Source: Sinobacterium caligoides | GTDB taxonomy: Bacteria; Pseudomonadota; Gammaproteobacteria; Pseudomonadales; Sinobacteriaceae | Direction: 5' to 3' | NCBI RefSeq assembly: GCF_003752585.1 | Contig: NZ_RKHR01000003.1 | Coordinates: forward strand, 1,054,001-1,118,000 | DNA: 64,000 nt | Part shown: positions 17,652 through 25,242 of the stretch, piece after piece | Numbering within the stretch: the first letter of the stretch is position 1 | Layout: each line of letters opens with the position of its first letter | Notes under the pieces: model-generated | Told to the model about the DNA's origin: nothing | What the model saw: the letters and a program-made list of their open reading frames with translations, nothing else | Databases searched by the model: none | Translations under genes and position numbers: made by a program

Positions 17652-17807
17652 ATGATTTCACTGCTATTCACCCTGTTTTTTATTGCCCAAGTGCTGACAC
17701 TTAAAGGCAAAGAAAAAGCCGCGTTATACACCTCCTTTTTCGCTCTCGTTATCAGCTTATTCTGGCTAATACATCATTCAACAGATCAACTCAGCATTCT
17801 GCTTTAA
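17652..17807 (+). CDS. DUF5993 small membrane protein
   Basis: 51-aa protein with two hydrophobic helices (ISLLFTLFFIAQVLTL and LYTSFFALVISLFWLI) and a short polar link GKEKAA. ATG 17652 has GAGGAAAG five bases upstream. This kind of tiny protein is typically encoded directly before a DsbB-like gene, as here (13 bp gap). It probably acts with that protein in the inner membrane; the exact role is unknown. Confidence 0.75.
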   Translation: MISLLFTLFFIAQVLTLKGKEKAALYTSFFALVISLFWLIHHSTDQLSILL

Positions 17808-17820
17808 AGGAGTAAGTGCT

Positions 17821-18372
17821 ATGCCAAATATTTACCGTCAGTTAAACGCTATCGGCCTACTCGCCGTCACTGCAATTCTCGGCTTCGCCTTCATCGCTCA
17901 ATTTGTTGATCACGAACTTCCCTGCCCGCTTTGTCTATTACAACGTGTTGGTTTTGTCGGTGTTATGGCCGGCTTATTCATGAACGTCAGCCTGGGCAAC
18001 AAACCTGTGCACTACAGCCTAGCAACTCTCGCCGCCATCTTTGGCGCTGTTGCCGCGCTGCGTCAAACCAGCCTACACGTCCTACCGGGCACACCTGCTT
18101 ACGGCTCTGACTTCTTCAGCCTGCACTTTTACACTTGGGCATTCATCTGCTTCATGATTATCATCTTCGGCCTCGCGATCGTCAGTGCTTGCCGAGCGCA
18201 ATACGATAATATCGAAGGCTTCATTCCCTTTAAGCAGCAGAGCACACTTGCCAAGATCGCACTGATCGCAGCCGTCGCTGTCGTACTGCTCAACGCTCTC
18301 GCCACCTTCGCAGAGTGTGGACCGCTACAGTGCCCAGATAACCCAATACAATATTGGTTGTTTAACCTGTAG
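17821..18372 (+). CDS. DsbB-like disulfide bond formation protein (variant)
   Basis: Inner-membrane protein, 183 aa, about five hydrophobic segments. The DsbB active pair CPLC is at C35/C38 after the first helix, followed by the quinone-side LLQRVGF. In classical DsbB the second cysteine pair lies in the loop between helices 3 and 4; that loop here (LRQTSLHVLPGTPAYGSD) has none. Instead a pair C166/C171 (AECGPLQCPDNP) follows an extra fifth helix at the C-terminus. It would oxidise a DsbA-like partner, none of which is in the window. ATG follows GGAG. Operon with DUF5993. Confidence 0.85.
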   Translation: MPNIYRQLNAIGLLAVTAILGFAFIAQFVDHELPCPLCLLQRVGFVGVMAGLFMNVSLGNKPVHYSLATLAAIFGAVAALRQTSLHVLPGTPAYGSDFFSLHFYTWAFICFMIIIFGLAIVSACRAQYDNIEGFIPFKQQSTLAKIALIAAVAVVLLNALATFAECGPLQCPDNPIQYWLFNL

Positions 18373-18378
18373 ACTAGC

Positions 18379-18405
18379 GCTTTAACGGCTTTAACGGCTT
18401 TAACG
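18379..18405. repeat. 9-bp tandem repeat, three copies
   Basis: Three perfect copies of GCTTTAACG directly after the dsbB-like stop and before its terminator. Short repeat in a 3' untranslated region; no function evident. Confidence 0.9.
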
Positions 18406-18422
18406 GTCGTACAACGCACTAA

Positions 18423-18454
18423 AAAGCCCTGCGGCAGTGATGCCCCAGGGCTTT
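18423..18454 (+). terminator. intrinsic terminator after the dsbB-like gene
   Basis: Stem AAAGCCCTG / CAGGGCTTT with a 14-nt loop, followed by a modest T-rich tail (CTTATA). It separates the DUF5993-DsbB unit from the GNAT gene. Confidence 0.75.
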
Positions 18455-18477
18455 CTTATAATAAGACAAGAGAAACT

Positions 18478-18957
18478 ATGGGCCCGATCGTCACTCAACT
18501 TGCTCACCGAAAGCTCGCTATTGCCACACAGATTCAGCCATTAATGCGACGTGCCTATCTACATGAAGCCAAGATCATTGGCGTCGAAGACTTCCCGCCT
18601 CTGCACAGAACTGTCAGCGATATTCAGCAAGCCGACACACTCTTCTACGGCGCCTGGCAGCAACAACAATTAGCCGCCGTCATCGAGTTCGAAGAGACAG
18701 AGCAACAGCTCAATATTGACAGTCTAGTCGTCGAGCCAGATTGTTTCCGCCAAGGCCTCGCCAGCCAGTTACTGACACTGAGCCGACAGCTCGCCGGCGG
18801 TCGCCCCCTACATGTTGAGACCTCCGCCAACAATATACCGGCGATCGCACTCTATCAAAGGCATGGATTCACACGCTATCGACAGTGGTCTATGAGCCCG
18901 CAGATCGATTTAGTCGCACTCACTACCGAGCCAATAGCACAGCCAGCGCTAGCCTAA
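18478..18957 (+). CDS. GNAT family N-acetyltransferase
   Basis: Cytoplasmic acetyl-CoA-dependent acetyltransferase, 159 aa. Motif A is clear: LNIDSLVVEPDCFRQGLASQLL, giving the RxGxA acetyl-CoA loop. Motif B: NIPAIALYQRHGFTRYRQW. The N-terminal region (LMRRAYLHEAKIIGVEDFPPL) probably makes up the substrate pocket. Substrate unknown. It starts just after the terminator of the dsbB-like gene and ends 10 bp before the convergent YcxB-like gene. Confidence 0.85.
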   Translation: MGPIVTQLAHRKLAIATQIQPLMRRAYLHEAKIIGVEDFPPLHRTVSDIQQADTLFYGAWQQQQLAAVIEFEETEQQLNIDSLVVEPDCFRQGLASQLLTLSRQLAGGRPLHVETSANNIPAIALYQRHGFTRYRQWSMSPQIDLVALTTEPIAQPALA

Positions 18958-18967
18958 GTGGATACAA

Positions 18968-19441
18968 CTAAGCGTCCGATGCGATCTGCTGTTGCATAAA
19001 CGTCACCACCTCGGTCGTCAACGCCGCCTTTGAAAGATAGTGTTTAACGCCATCTTTCTGCTCGAGTAGCACCCCCCTGTTCGTCTCCAATACGCGCTGC
19101 AGCTCCGACCAAGCCACGCTCTGCTCAACGTGAGACGAATGTATATGTACCCCGTTATCATCAACGGTCAACGATACTGTACTCCCTGCAGATCGCCCGA
19201 GCATCTGCCGCGCCACCCACCAACCGCGCCGATAATACACACTGGCAGCCTCCAGAGCTGCTAACGACAATACAATAGCCACCACATACCCGTCGACACC
19301 GATCATCATCATCACCACTGCCACCAGCAGAAACAGCGCCGCTTTGAGGTAATTATTTTTTTGGCTAACGCCAGCATTTGACTCTTCAAAACATTCGGTA
19401 AAATGTGCCTTGTCGAGAACAAAGCTCGCTTGGTAATCCAT
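18968..19441 (-). CDS. YcxB-like membrane protein
   Basis: 157 aa. A short N-terminal polar region (SFVLDKAHFTECFEES) precedes two hydrophobic helices (KAALFLLVAVVMMMIG, VVAIVLSLAALEAASV). A C-terminal beta-rich domain reads VSLTVDDNGVHIHSSHVEQSVAWSELQRVLET, characteristic of the YcxB-like domain (PH-like). Function unknown in all relatives I know. Convergent with the GNAT gene. Confidence 0.75.
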   Translation of the reverse strand: MDYQASFVLDKAHFTECFEESNAGVSQKNNYLKAALFLLVAVVMMMIGVDGYVVAIVLSLAALEAASVYYRRGWWVARQMLGRSAGSTVSLTVDDNGVHIHSSHVEQSVAWSELQRVLETNRGVLLEQKDGVKHYLSKAALTTEVVTFMQQQIASDA

Positions 19442-19695
19442 GATTAATCGACAGCCTATTGTGTAGATGCAGTTAAATAGAAACAGGGGCGTAAATACAA
19501 CGGCGCTATACCAGTATATTAACGCAGCTGAATATAGCAGTTATTCAAGGGAATCGCGCTATTATTGTCGCCGGCTAACGGCGCTATCGTCGTAATATTC
19601 TCATGCTTTGCGCCATCAGCGTATTCAGTCGCTCACTGCGAGGTTACTATACTGGCTTTAGTGACCTCTCAATCGTTAACACAGGAACTGCAGCC

Positions 19696-20928
19696 GTGGA
19701 TTACCGTCATCAAGCTCTGTGCAAAATCAGAACCATTACCACCTTCATCAGCCTCGACAAGCACCGTGAGCAATGGCAGGAAGAGATTCGTAAGGCATCA
19801 CAATTTTGTGCACAGCTCTCTCGCCAATTTGACCAACATGGCTACACCGTTCAATCCGTGAGAATCGTTACCAACCCCTTTGGCGATTACCTCGACACCC
19901 GCAACGTCGACAGTGCTCGCGCCGACCTACGCGAACTCAGCAACCTACTCAGCGCCAACGATGAGTCAGGGCTACGTATCCGCTTCGCCATCGGCGAGGC
20001 ACGCAACGCCGCTGAGATCGCCTTACTGCCAACACTGATCGAGGAGTTTGGCGATCTCTGTAACGTCTGCGTCAACGTAGCTACCAATGATTTCGGCCTG
20101 CTCGATAATGAGCTCATCTTACGCTCTGCCGAGGCCGTCCGCGCTATCAGCCAAGTGACCCCACGCGGGGAGGGCAACTTTAACTTTACGGTCAACTTTA
20201 ACTGCCAACCACTGATCCCCTACTTCCCTGCCAGCTACCACAAATCATCACTTGGTAATCGCTTTGTTATCGGTCTAGAAACGCCCGACCTACTGGTCAA
20301 CGTACTCAAAACCTTCAACCAACAACACACAAGCGGCGAGCACAGCGCACTCACTCGGGGCCGCTTCCAGGTGATACAGCAGGCGCTGCAGCATCATATA
20401 ACGCAGATTCACACACTGATCGACAAGGCCGAGCTCGGCAATGACTTCACCTTCTCCGGCTTTGACAGCTCTGCCGCGCCTTCTAAGGATTGCGCAAGCA
20501 TGGCCGAGATCTATCAACTATTGGGTGTCGATCACTTTGGTGCCGCCGGTAGTGTTGAGGCCTCCGCGTTACTCACCCGCGTCTTCAAATCAATACAGGG
20601 TGTCGAGCTTGTCGGCTTCTCCGGCTTAATGCTAGCCTTAACGGAGGATCTCGGCCTCGCGCAGGGCAGCCTCGCTGATCACTTCGATATTCGCGCTCTA
20701 CTCACCTACAGCGCAGTCTGTGGCATCGGCCTCGATACCGTACCCATTCCTGGTAACACTTCAGTAGAAAAGATTGCCGCCCTCATGCGTGACACCGGCA
20801 CCCTCGCCTTCCGCCTTAACAAGCCACTCACCGTCCGCGTCTTCCCCGTCCCTGGTCTCGTTGCCGGCGACATCACCGCCTTCGAGAGTGACGACCTGTG
20901 CAACTGTGCCGTGCTAGCCGTGCCCTAG
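19696..20928 (+). CDS. DUF711 (UPF0210) family protein
   Basis: 410-aa cytoplasmic protein of the DUF711 family. Diagnostic stretches include KIRTITTFISL at the N-terminus, NFNFTVNFNCQPLIPYFPASYH, KDCASMAEIYQLLGVDHFG and CGIGLDTVPIPGNTS. A GTG at 19696 was chosen: it puts the conserved KIRTIT 8 residues in, and CAGGAAC lies about seven bases upstream. Longer upstream reading frames give no family match. Molecular function is not established for the family; structural work has placed it near glycyl-radical-like folds, which I cannot verify here. Confidence 0.85.
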   Translation: MDYRHQALCKIRTITTFISLDKHREQWQEEIRKASQFCAQLSRQFDQHGYTVQSVRIVTNPFGDYLDTRNVDSARADLRELSNLLSANDESGLRIRFAIGEARNAAEIALLPTLIEEFGDLCNVCVNVATNDFGLLDNELILRSAEAVRAISQVTPRGEGNFNFTVNFNCQPLIPYFPASYHKSSLGNRFVIGLETPDLLVNVLKTFNQQHTSGEHSALTRGRFQVIQQALQHHITQIHTLIDKAELGNDFTFSGFDSSAAPSKDCASMAEIYQLLGVDHFGAAGSVEASALLTRVFKSIQGVELVGFSGLMLALTEDLGLAQGSLADHFDIRALLTYSAVCGIGLDTVPIPGNTSVEKIAALMRDTGTLAFRLNKPLTVRVFPVPGLVAGDITAFESDDLCNCAVLAVP

Positions 20929-21028
20929 TTCGCAACCTAGCTGCGCCGTAGGCGATCAAAAACACCGCCTGCGACGCAATGATTGTTGTTTTTTACAGCA
21001 TCGACGCAATATTCTACGACCGCCGTCA

Positions 21029-21472
21029 CTAGGCGCGCTCATCCTTCGCTGACTCCATCACCATATAAGTCGAAATCGAACTGACCTGTGCTATCGAGCC
21101 GATCACGTCAGTATGCAGTTTCTTGTAGCTAATTAAGTCTTCGGTCTCGACACGCAACAGGTATTCAAACGCGCCCGTGACGTTGTGGCATTCACGGATC
21201 TCATCGACGTCCAACACCGCCTGCTCGAAGGCCTTCTGCGCTTGTTTCGTATGCTCAGATAAACCAATGGCAACATAAGCCGTACAGCCCACATTGACTT
21301 TAGCCGGATCAATCACGGCTCGATAACCGGTAATCACTCCGCTGCGCTCTAACTCTTGCACACGGCGCAAGCAGGCTGAAGCGGACAAGCCCACACGCTT
21401 TGCCAGCTCAACATTACTGATCCGGGCATCCGTTTTCATTAGGCGCAATATTCGTTCGTTTATTTTATCCAT
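21029..21472 (-). CDS. Lrp/AsnC family transcriptional regulator
   Basis: 147 aa. N-terminal helix-turn-helix (MDKINERILRLMKTDARISN, then VELAKRVGLSASACLRRVQ) and C-terminal ligand-binding RAM domain (YVAIGLSEHTKQAQKAF; ECHNVTGAFEYLLRVETED). ATG 21470-21472 is the standard Lrp start; the frame stays open upstream but without family match. Divergent from a LysE-type exporter with 109 bp between starts, a classic arrangement in which the regulator responds to an amino acid and controls its export. Confidence 0.9.
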   Translation of the reverse strand: MDKINERILRLMKTDARISNVELAKRVGLSASACLRRVQELERSGVITGYRAVIDPAKVNVGCTAYVAIGLSEHTKQAQKAFEQAVLDVDEIRECHNVTGAFEYLLRVETEDLISYKKLHTDVIGSIAQVSSISTYMVMESAKDERA

Positions 21473-21581
21473 AGCGACACATAGTTGTGAAATAAGATTT
21501 TTATACACACTAATAGAACGATAATTCGAAGTAAAAGTACATATAATTTTAATCACAAACACAGAGAAAGATGAGACCACG

Positions 21582-22178
21582 ATGACCGCTTCCGCCCTAC
21601 TCCTGCTAACCGGCTACGCTTTTATCTCGATCGCCACACCGGGCCCCAACAACTTAATGCTAATGGCCTCCGGCGCTAACTTCGGCTGCCGACGCACGGT
21701 AGCGCACATGCTAGGCATCAGCATCGGCATGGTCAGCATGCTGCTATTAACAGGGTTTGGTATCAGCCAACTCTTCGCCGCAGTACCGGCCAGCTACGAC
21801 ATTTTAAGGGTACTCAGCGTCAGCTACATGCTCTACCTCGCCTACAAAATCCTCAACATTGGCTCCTTTGACGCCGACAACCGCAACAATCAGCCGATGA
21901 GCATTATTCAAGCCGCCGCCTTTCAGTGGGTCAACCCCAAAGCCTGGGCCATGGCTCTCACCGCTATCAGTGTCTACCTGCCGAATACCGAACTATCGTC
22001 GATAGTCATTGCCGCCATCGTGTTTGGCTTAGTCTGCCTGCCCTCCAATCTCGCCTGGACACTACTCGGCGAGAAAATAAAACAGCTACTGAGCAGTATT
22101 CACCGTCGCCGGTTATTCAATTACACCATGGCAGGGCTGTTACTACTCTCGCTATACCCGATATTGTTCAGCCAATAA
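21582..22178 (+). CDS. LysE/RhtB family amino-acid exporter
   Basis: Membrane exporter, 198 aa, about six hydrophobic helices. The family turn reads ISIATPGPNNLMLMASGANFGC. Then come LRVLSVSYMLYLAYKIL and FQWVNPKAWAMALTAIS. ATG has GATGAGA nearby. The divergent Lrp-type gene is the probable regulator. Exported substrate unknown; branched-chain, basic or hydroxy amino acids are possible. Confidence 0.9.
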   Translation: MTASALLLLTGYAFISIATPGPNNLMLMASGANFGCRRTVAHMLGISIGMVSMLLLTGFGISQLFAAVPASYDILRVLSVSYMLYLAYKILNIGSFDADNRNNQPMSIIQAAAFQWVNPKAWAMALTAISVYLPNTELSSIVIAAIVFGLVCLPSNLAWTLLGEKIKQLLSSIHRRRLFNYTMAGLLLLSLYPILFSQ

Positions 22179-22373
22179 TCACAGCGAGGCTACAACCAAT
22201 GGCTAACGAATTGGCTGTTTAGAGATGAAAGGTAGTCACGTTCAATACGCCTGCTTTGATAAAAGGCCACCTATAGCTCATAACAACAAAGTTTGTTGTA
22301 AAGTTTATCTGAATGACTTGCGCCTCTAGCGACAAAGGATGAGACTAAGCCAAACTCGAGAAGGAACTCTCCC

Positions 22374-23156
22374 ATGTTAACAACCTATTATTCTACTAAA
22401 AGAATTGCCGCACTTACTGGGCTATTATTCATCATACCGACAAGCTTTGCCGCTACCGTTATGACAAACGAGCTCCCTGCGAGCTTCACCGGCAGCCTCA
22501 CAAGCCCGCAAAGCAGCTACGAAGTCGATGGTAAAATGGCCGCCTACAACATTACCGACAGTAATGGTGACGCCGGCTTTTTAATTAACTATACCGTCTC
22601 TGACGATTCCAACAGCCTGTCGGGGGAGAGCATCAATGGCAACTTATGGGTACAACTATCCTCCCGCTATAATTTAACCGGCAACAATAGTCACGCTCAT
22701 AAGCTCAGTTTCTTTTTTGATCACCTTAACACCCCCCCTGTCGGCAGCAGCTGGTACGGCGGCGAGCCTTCCCACAGCGTCTACCTCAGTGACCAAGCAC
22801 TACTATCTAGCCAAGGTTGGGCGCAGGTTAACTGCTGCAGCACACCAGCTCCCGTTGAGAGCAACACTATGCAGGCTCATATTCAACCCTGCTTTGATGA
22901 AGGCTGTATCGCGGCTCTGATGGTCAACCTGCCTTTCATTAGCGCAATCATTGAAGACGATGAGGCACTCATCGCATTCAACAATCTGGAGCCATCGGAT
23001 CAACGCATCTACCATGCCGATAATATTTATACAGATCCGCAAGAAGGGTATTTCCAGGTAGCCACGCTCTCAGTGAGCGAGGTCCCTTTGCCCACCACTG
23101 CATGGCTGCTAGGTACCGCACTGCTCGGGCTTTCCGGACTTAAACGAAAAAAATAA
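22374..23156 (+). CDS. secreted VPLPA-CTERM sorting-signal protein
   Basis: 260-aa exported protein of unknown function. It has a signal peptide (AALTGLLFIIPTSFAA, cut near residue 27) and a beta-rich polar body with few long motifs. Paired cysteines appear at CCS and CFDEGC. At the C-terminus is the sorting signal VPLPTTAWLLGTALLGLSGLKRKK: VPLP motif, hydrophobic helix, basic tail. Such signals are recognised by exosortase-type machinery, usually in exopolysaccharide-producing Gram-negatives; no exosortase lies in this window. AAGGA eight bases before ATG. A terminator follows. A decayed gene with the same type of tail is at 41497-41999. Confidence 0.85.
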   Translation: MLTTYYSTKRIAALTGLLFIIPTSFAATVMTNELPASFTGSLTSPQSSYEVDGKMAAYNITDSNGDAGFLINYTVSDDSNSLSGESINGNLWVQLSSRYNLTGNNSHAHKLSFFFDHLNTPPVGSSWYGGEPSHSVYLSDQALLSSQGWAQVNCCSTPAPVESNTMQAHIQPCFDEGCIAALMVNLPFISAIIEDDEALIAFNNLEPSDQRIYHADNIYTDPQEGYFQVATLSVSEVPLPTTAWLLGTALLGLSGLKRKK

Positions 23157-23175
23157 TCACTTTATTTAAAACACA

Positions 23176-23204
23176 AAAAAGCCGCTCAAAGGAGCGGCTT
23201 TTTC
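23176..23204. terminator. bidirectional intrinsic terminator
   Basis: Stem AAAGCCGCTC/GAGCGGCTTT with an AAAG loop, flanked by A-run and T-run, so it works for the plus-strand VPLPA-CTERM gene and the minus-strand aceEF operon that converge here. Confidence 0.9.
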
Positions 23205-23224
23205 AGTGGAGAGTAACCTATTCT

Positions 23225-25153
23225 TTACAGCATCAAGCGACGGATATCGCTCAGCAACTGATTGAAGTAAGTTAGGAAGCGTCCCGCATCACCACCATTA
23301 ATGGCACGGTGATCATAAGACAGTGCCACAGGCAGCATCTTACGAGGTGCGAACTCACTGCCATTCCAAACCGGCTTAACCGTCATCTTAGAGACACCGA
23401 GAATACCCACCTCTGGCGCATTCACAATCGGTGTAAAGCCTGTACCACCCAAGCCACCGAGGCTCGAGATAGTAAAGCAGGCACCCTGCATCTCAGCGGG
23501 CTTAAGCTTACGGTTCTTGGCCTTGTCGGCTAGTTCGGCAAGTTCTGTCGAGATCTGATAGATGCTCTTCTGATCGACGTTACGCAGTACCGGCACCATC
23601 AGACCAGCCGGAGTATCGACAGCCATACCAATGTGTACATACTTCTTGTAGACGATGTGCTCGCCATCGGCATCGAGAGAGGCACAGAACTTCGGATTAG
23701 CCTTCAGCGCGTGAGCCAAAGCCTTCACCATAAACGGCAGCGGTGTCAGCTTGACGCCGCTCTTCTCAGCCTCAGCCTTCATGCCCTTACGGAAGTCTTC
23801 CAGATCGGTAATATCAATATCATCGAACTGCGTCACGTGGGGAACGTTGAGCCAGTTACGCTGCATATTGGCAGCAGTAACACGAGCAATCTTCGACAGT
23901 TTCTCTTTTTCAATGTCACCGAACTTAGAGAAGTCCTGCGCCGGAATAGCGGGAATACCACTACCCGAAGCAGCCGCTGCAGCAGGCTTCTTCGCCGCCT
24001 CAACGAGAGCGTTCTTCACATAGCTTTGTACATCTTCTTTGACGATACGCCCCTTAGGACCACTGCCGGCGACAAGGCCAAGATCGACACCAAACTCTCG
24101 TGCCAACATGCGCACTGCCGGTCCTGCGTAGACCTTACCGCTAGGACGCTCAGTAACACGCTGTGCTACAGGCTCATCCTTAGGGGCTGGCACAGCCGCA
24201 GGCTGCGGTTGACGCGCCTCGACTGCCGGGCTCGGCTGAGCAGCCGGAGCGGCGGCCTGACCTGCGGCCATCACCACACAAATAGCGTGACCTTCGCTGA
24301 CTTGGTCGCCCTCTTTAACAGCAATAGATAGCACCTTACCGCCTTCACGGGCCGGTACTTCCATCGAAGCCTTATCGGTTTCTAAAACAATCAGCGAATC
24401 ACCCTCGGCAACCTCGTCACCTACGGCGATACATACTTCGATGATTTCAGCCGCATCGGTACCTAAATCAGGAACCGCTAAAGTTTGCTCGCTGGCCGCA
24501 GCAACAGGTGCTGGAGCGGCAACAGGCGCGGGTGCAGCAGCAGGCGCAGGAGCCGCTTCAGCGGCAGGAGCCGCAGCAACAGGAGCCGCACCACTCGCGA
24601 TGACACAAACTTCTGTACCCTCGCTGACACTATCACCTTCTTTGACACTGAAAGAGACGATGGTACCTGCGAAAGGCGCAGGCATCTCCATCGACGCCTT
24701 GTCAGATTCAAGCACGATAAGAGAGTCACCCTCTTCCACGCTATCCCCTACAGCGACACAAAACTCGATGACTTCTGCAGAATCAGAGCCGATATCGGGG
24801 GCATTGACGACCTGCTCCGACACACTGGCTGCAGGTGCAGCAGGCGCTGCTGCAGTCGGCGCGGCCGCGGCGACGGGAGCCGCCTCTACGACAGGCGCTG
24901 CCACTGGTTGTGCCGCTTCGCCTGCGACATCCACTTCGACAACCACGTCGCCTTCGTTGATATTATCGCCTTCTTTGACGACGATGGCAGTAATCACCCC
25001 GGCGACGTCACTCGGTACTTCCATCGAAGCCTTATCTGACTCGAGTACGACTAGCGAGTCTTCGACGGCGACGGTATCGCCCACGGCCACACAGATCTCA
25101 ATAACTTCTGCTTCGCCGGCACCTTCCGGTACTTTAACCGTTGTAATGCTCAT
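23225..25153 (-). CDS. aceF: pyruvate dehydrogenase E2, dihydrolipoamide acetyltransferase
   Basis: Core of the pyruvate dehydrogenase complex, 642 aa. Three lipoyl domains, each with a DKASMEV/M lipoylation site (first Lys K41, the others near 150 and 265), are separated by Ala/Pro-rich linkers. Then comes a peripheral subunit-binding domain (GPAVRMLAREFGVDLGLVAG) and the catalytic domain with SYDHRAINGGDAGRF near the C-terminus. The domain count is like E. coli AceF. Start ATG at 25151-25153. It follows aceE by 89 bp on the same strand; no lpd (E3) gene follows before the bidirectional terminator. Confidence 0.97.
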   Translation of the reverse strand: MSITTVKVPEGAGEAEVIEICVAVGDTVAVEDSLVVLESDKASMEVPSDVAGVITAIVVKEGDNINEGDVVVEVDVAGEAAQPVAAPVVEAAPVAAAAPTAAAPAAPAASVSEQVVNAPDIGSDSAEVIEFCVAVGDSVEEGDSLIVLESDKASMEMPAPFAGTIVSFSVKEGDSVSEGTEVCVIASGAAPVAAAPAAEAAPAPAAAPAPVAAPAPVAAASEQTLAVPDLGTDAAEIIEVCIAVGDEVAEGDSLIVLETDKASMEVPAREGGKVLSIAVKEGDQVSEGHAICVVMAAGQAAAPAAQPSPAVEARQPQPAAVPAPKDEPVAQRVTERPSGKVYAGPAVRMLAREFGVDLGLVAGSGPKGRIVKEDVQSYVKNALVEAAKKPAAAAASGSGIPAIPAQDFSKFGDIEKEKLSKIARVTAANMQRNWLNVPHVTQFDDIDITDLEDFRKGMKAEAEKSGVKLTPLPFMVKALAHALKANPKFCASLDADGEHIVYKKYVHIGMAVDTPAGLMVPVLRNVDQKSIYQISTELAELADKAKNRKLKPAEMQGACFTISSLGGLGGTGFTPIVNAPEVGILGVSKMTVKPVWNGSEFAPRKMLPVALSYDHRAINGGDAGRFLTYFNQLLSDIRRLML

Positions 25154-25242
25154 ATATACCTTCTTTATTCAAAATTCGATCGATGATTTTTCATCGCAAG
25201 AGGCTTACTCAAGCCTCTTGCACAACTGCTATCAAGGCGTAA

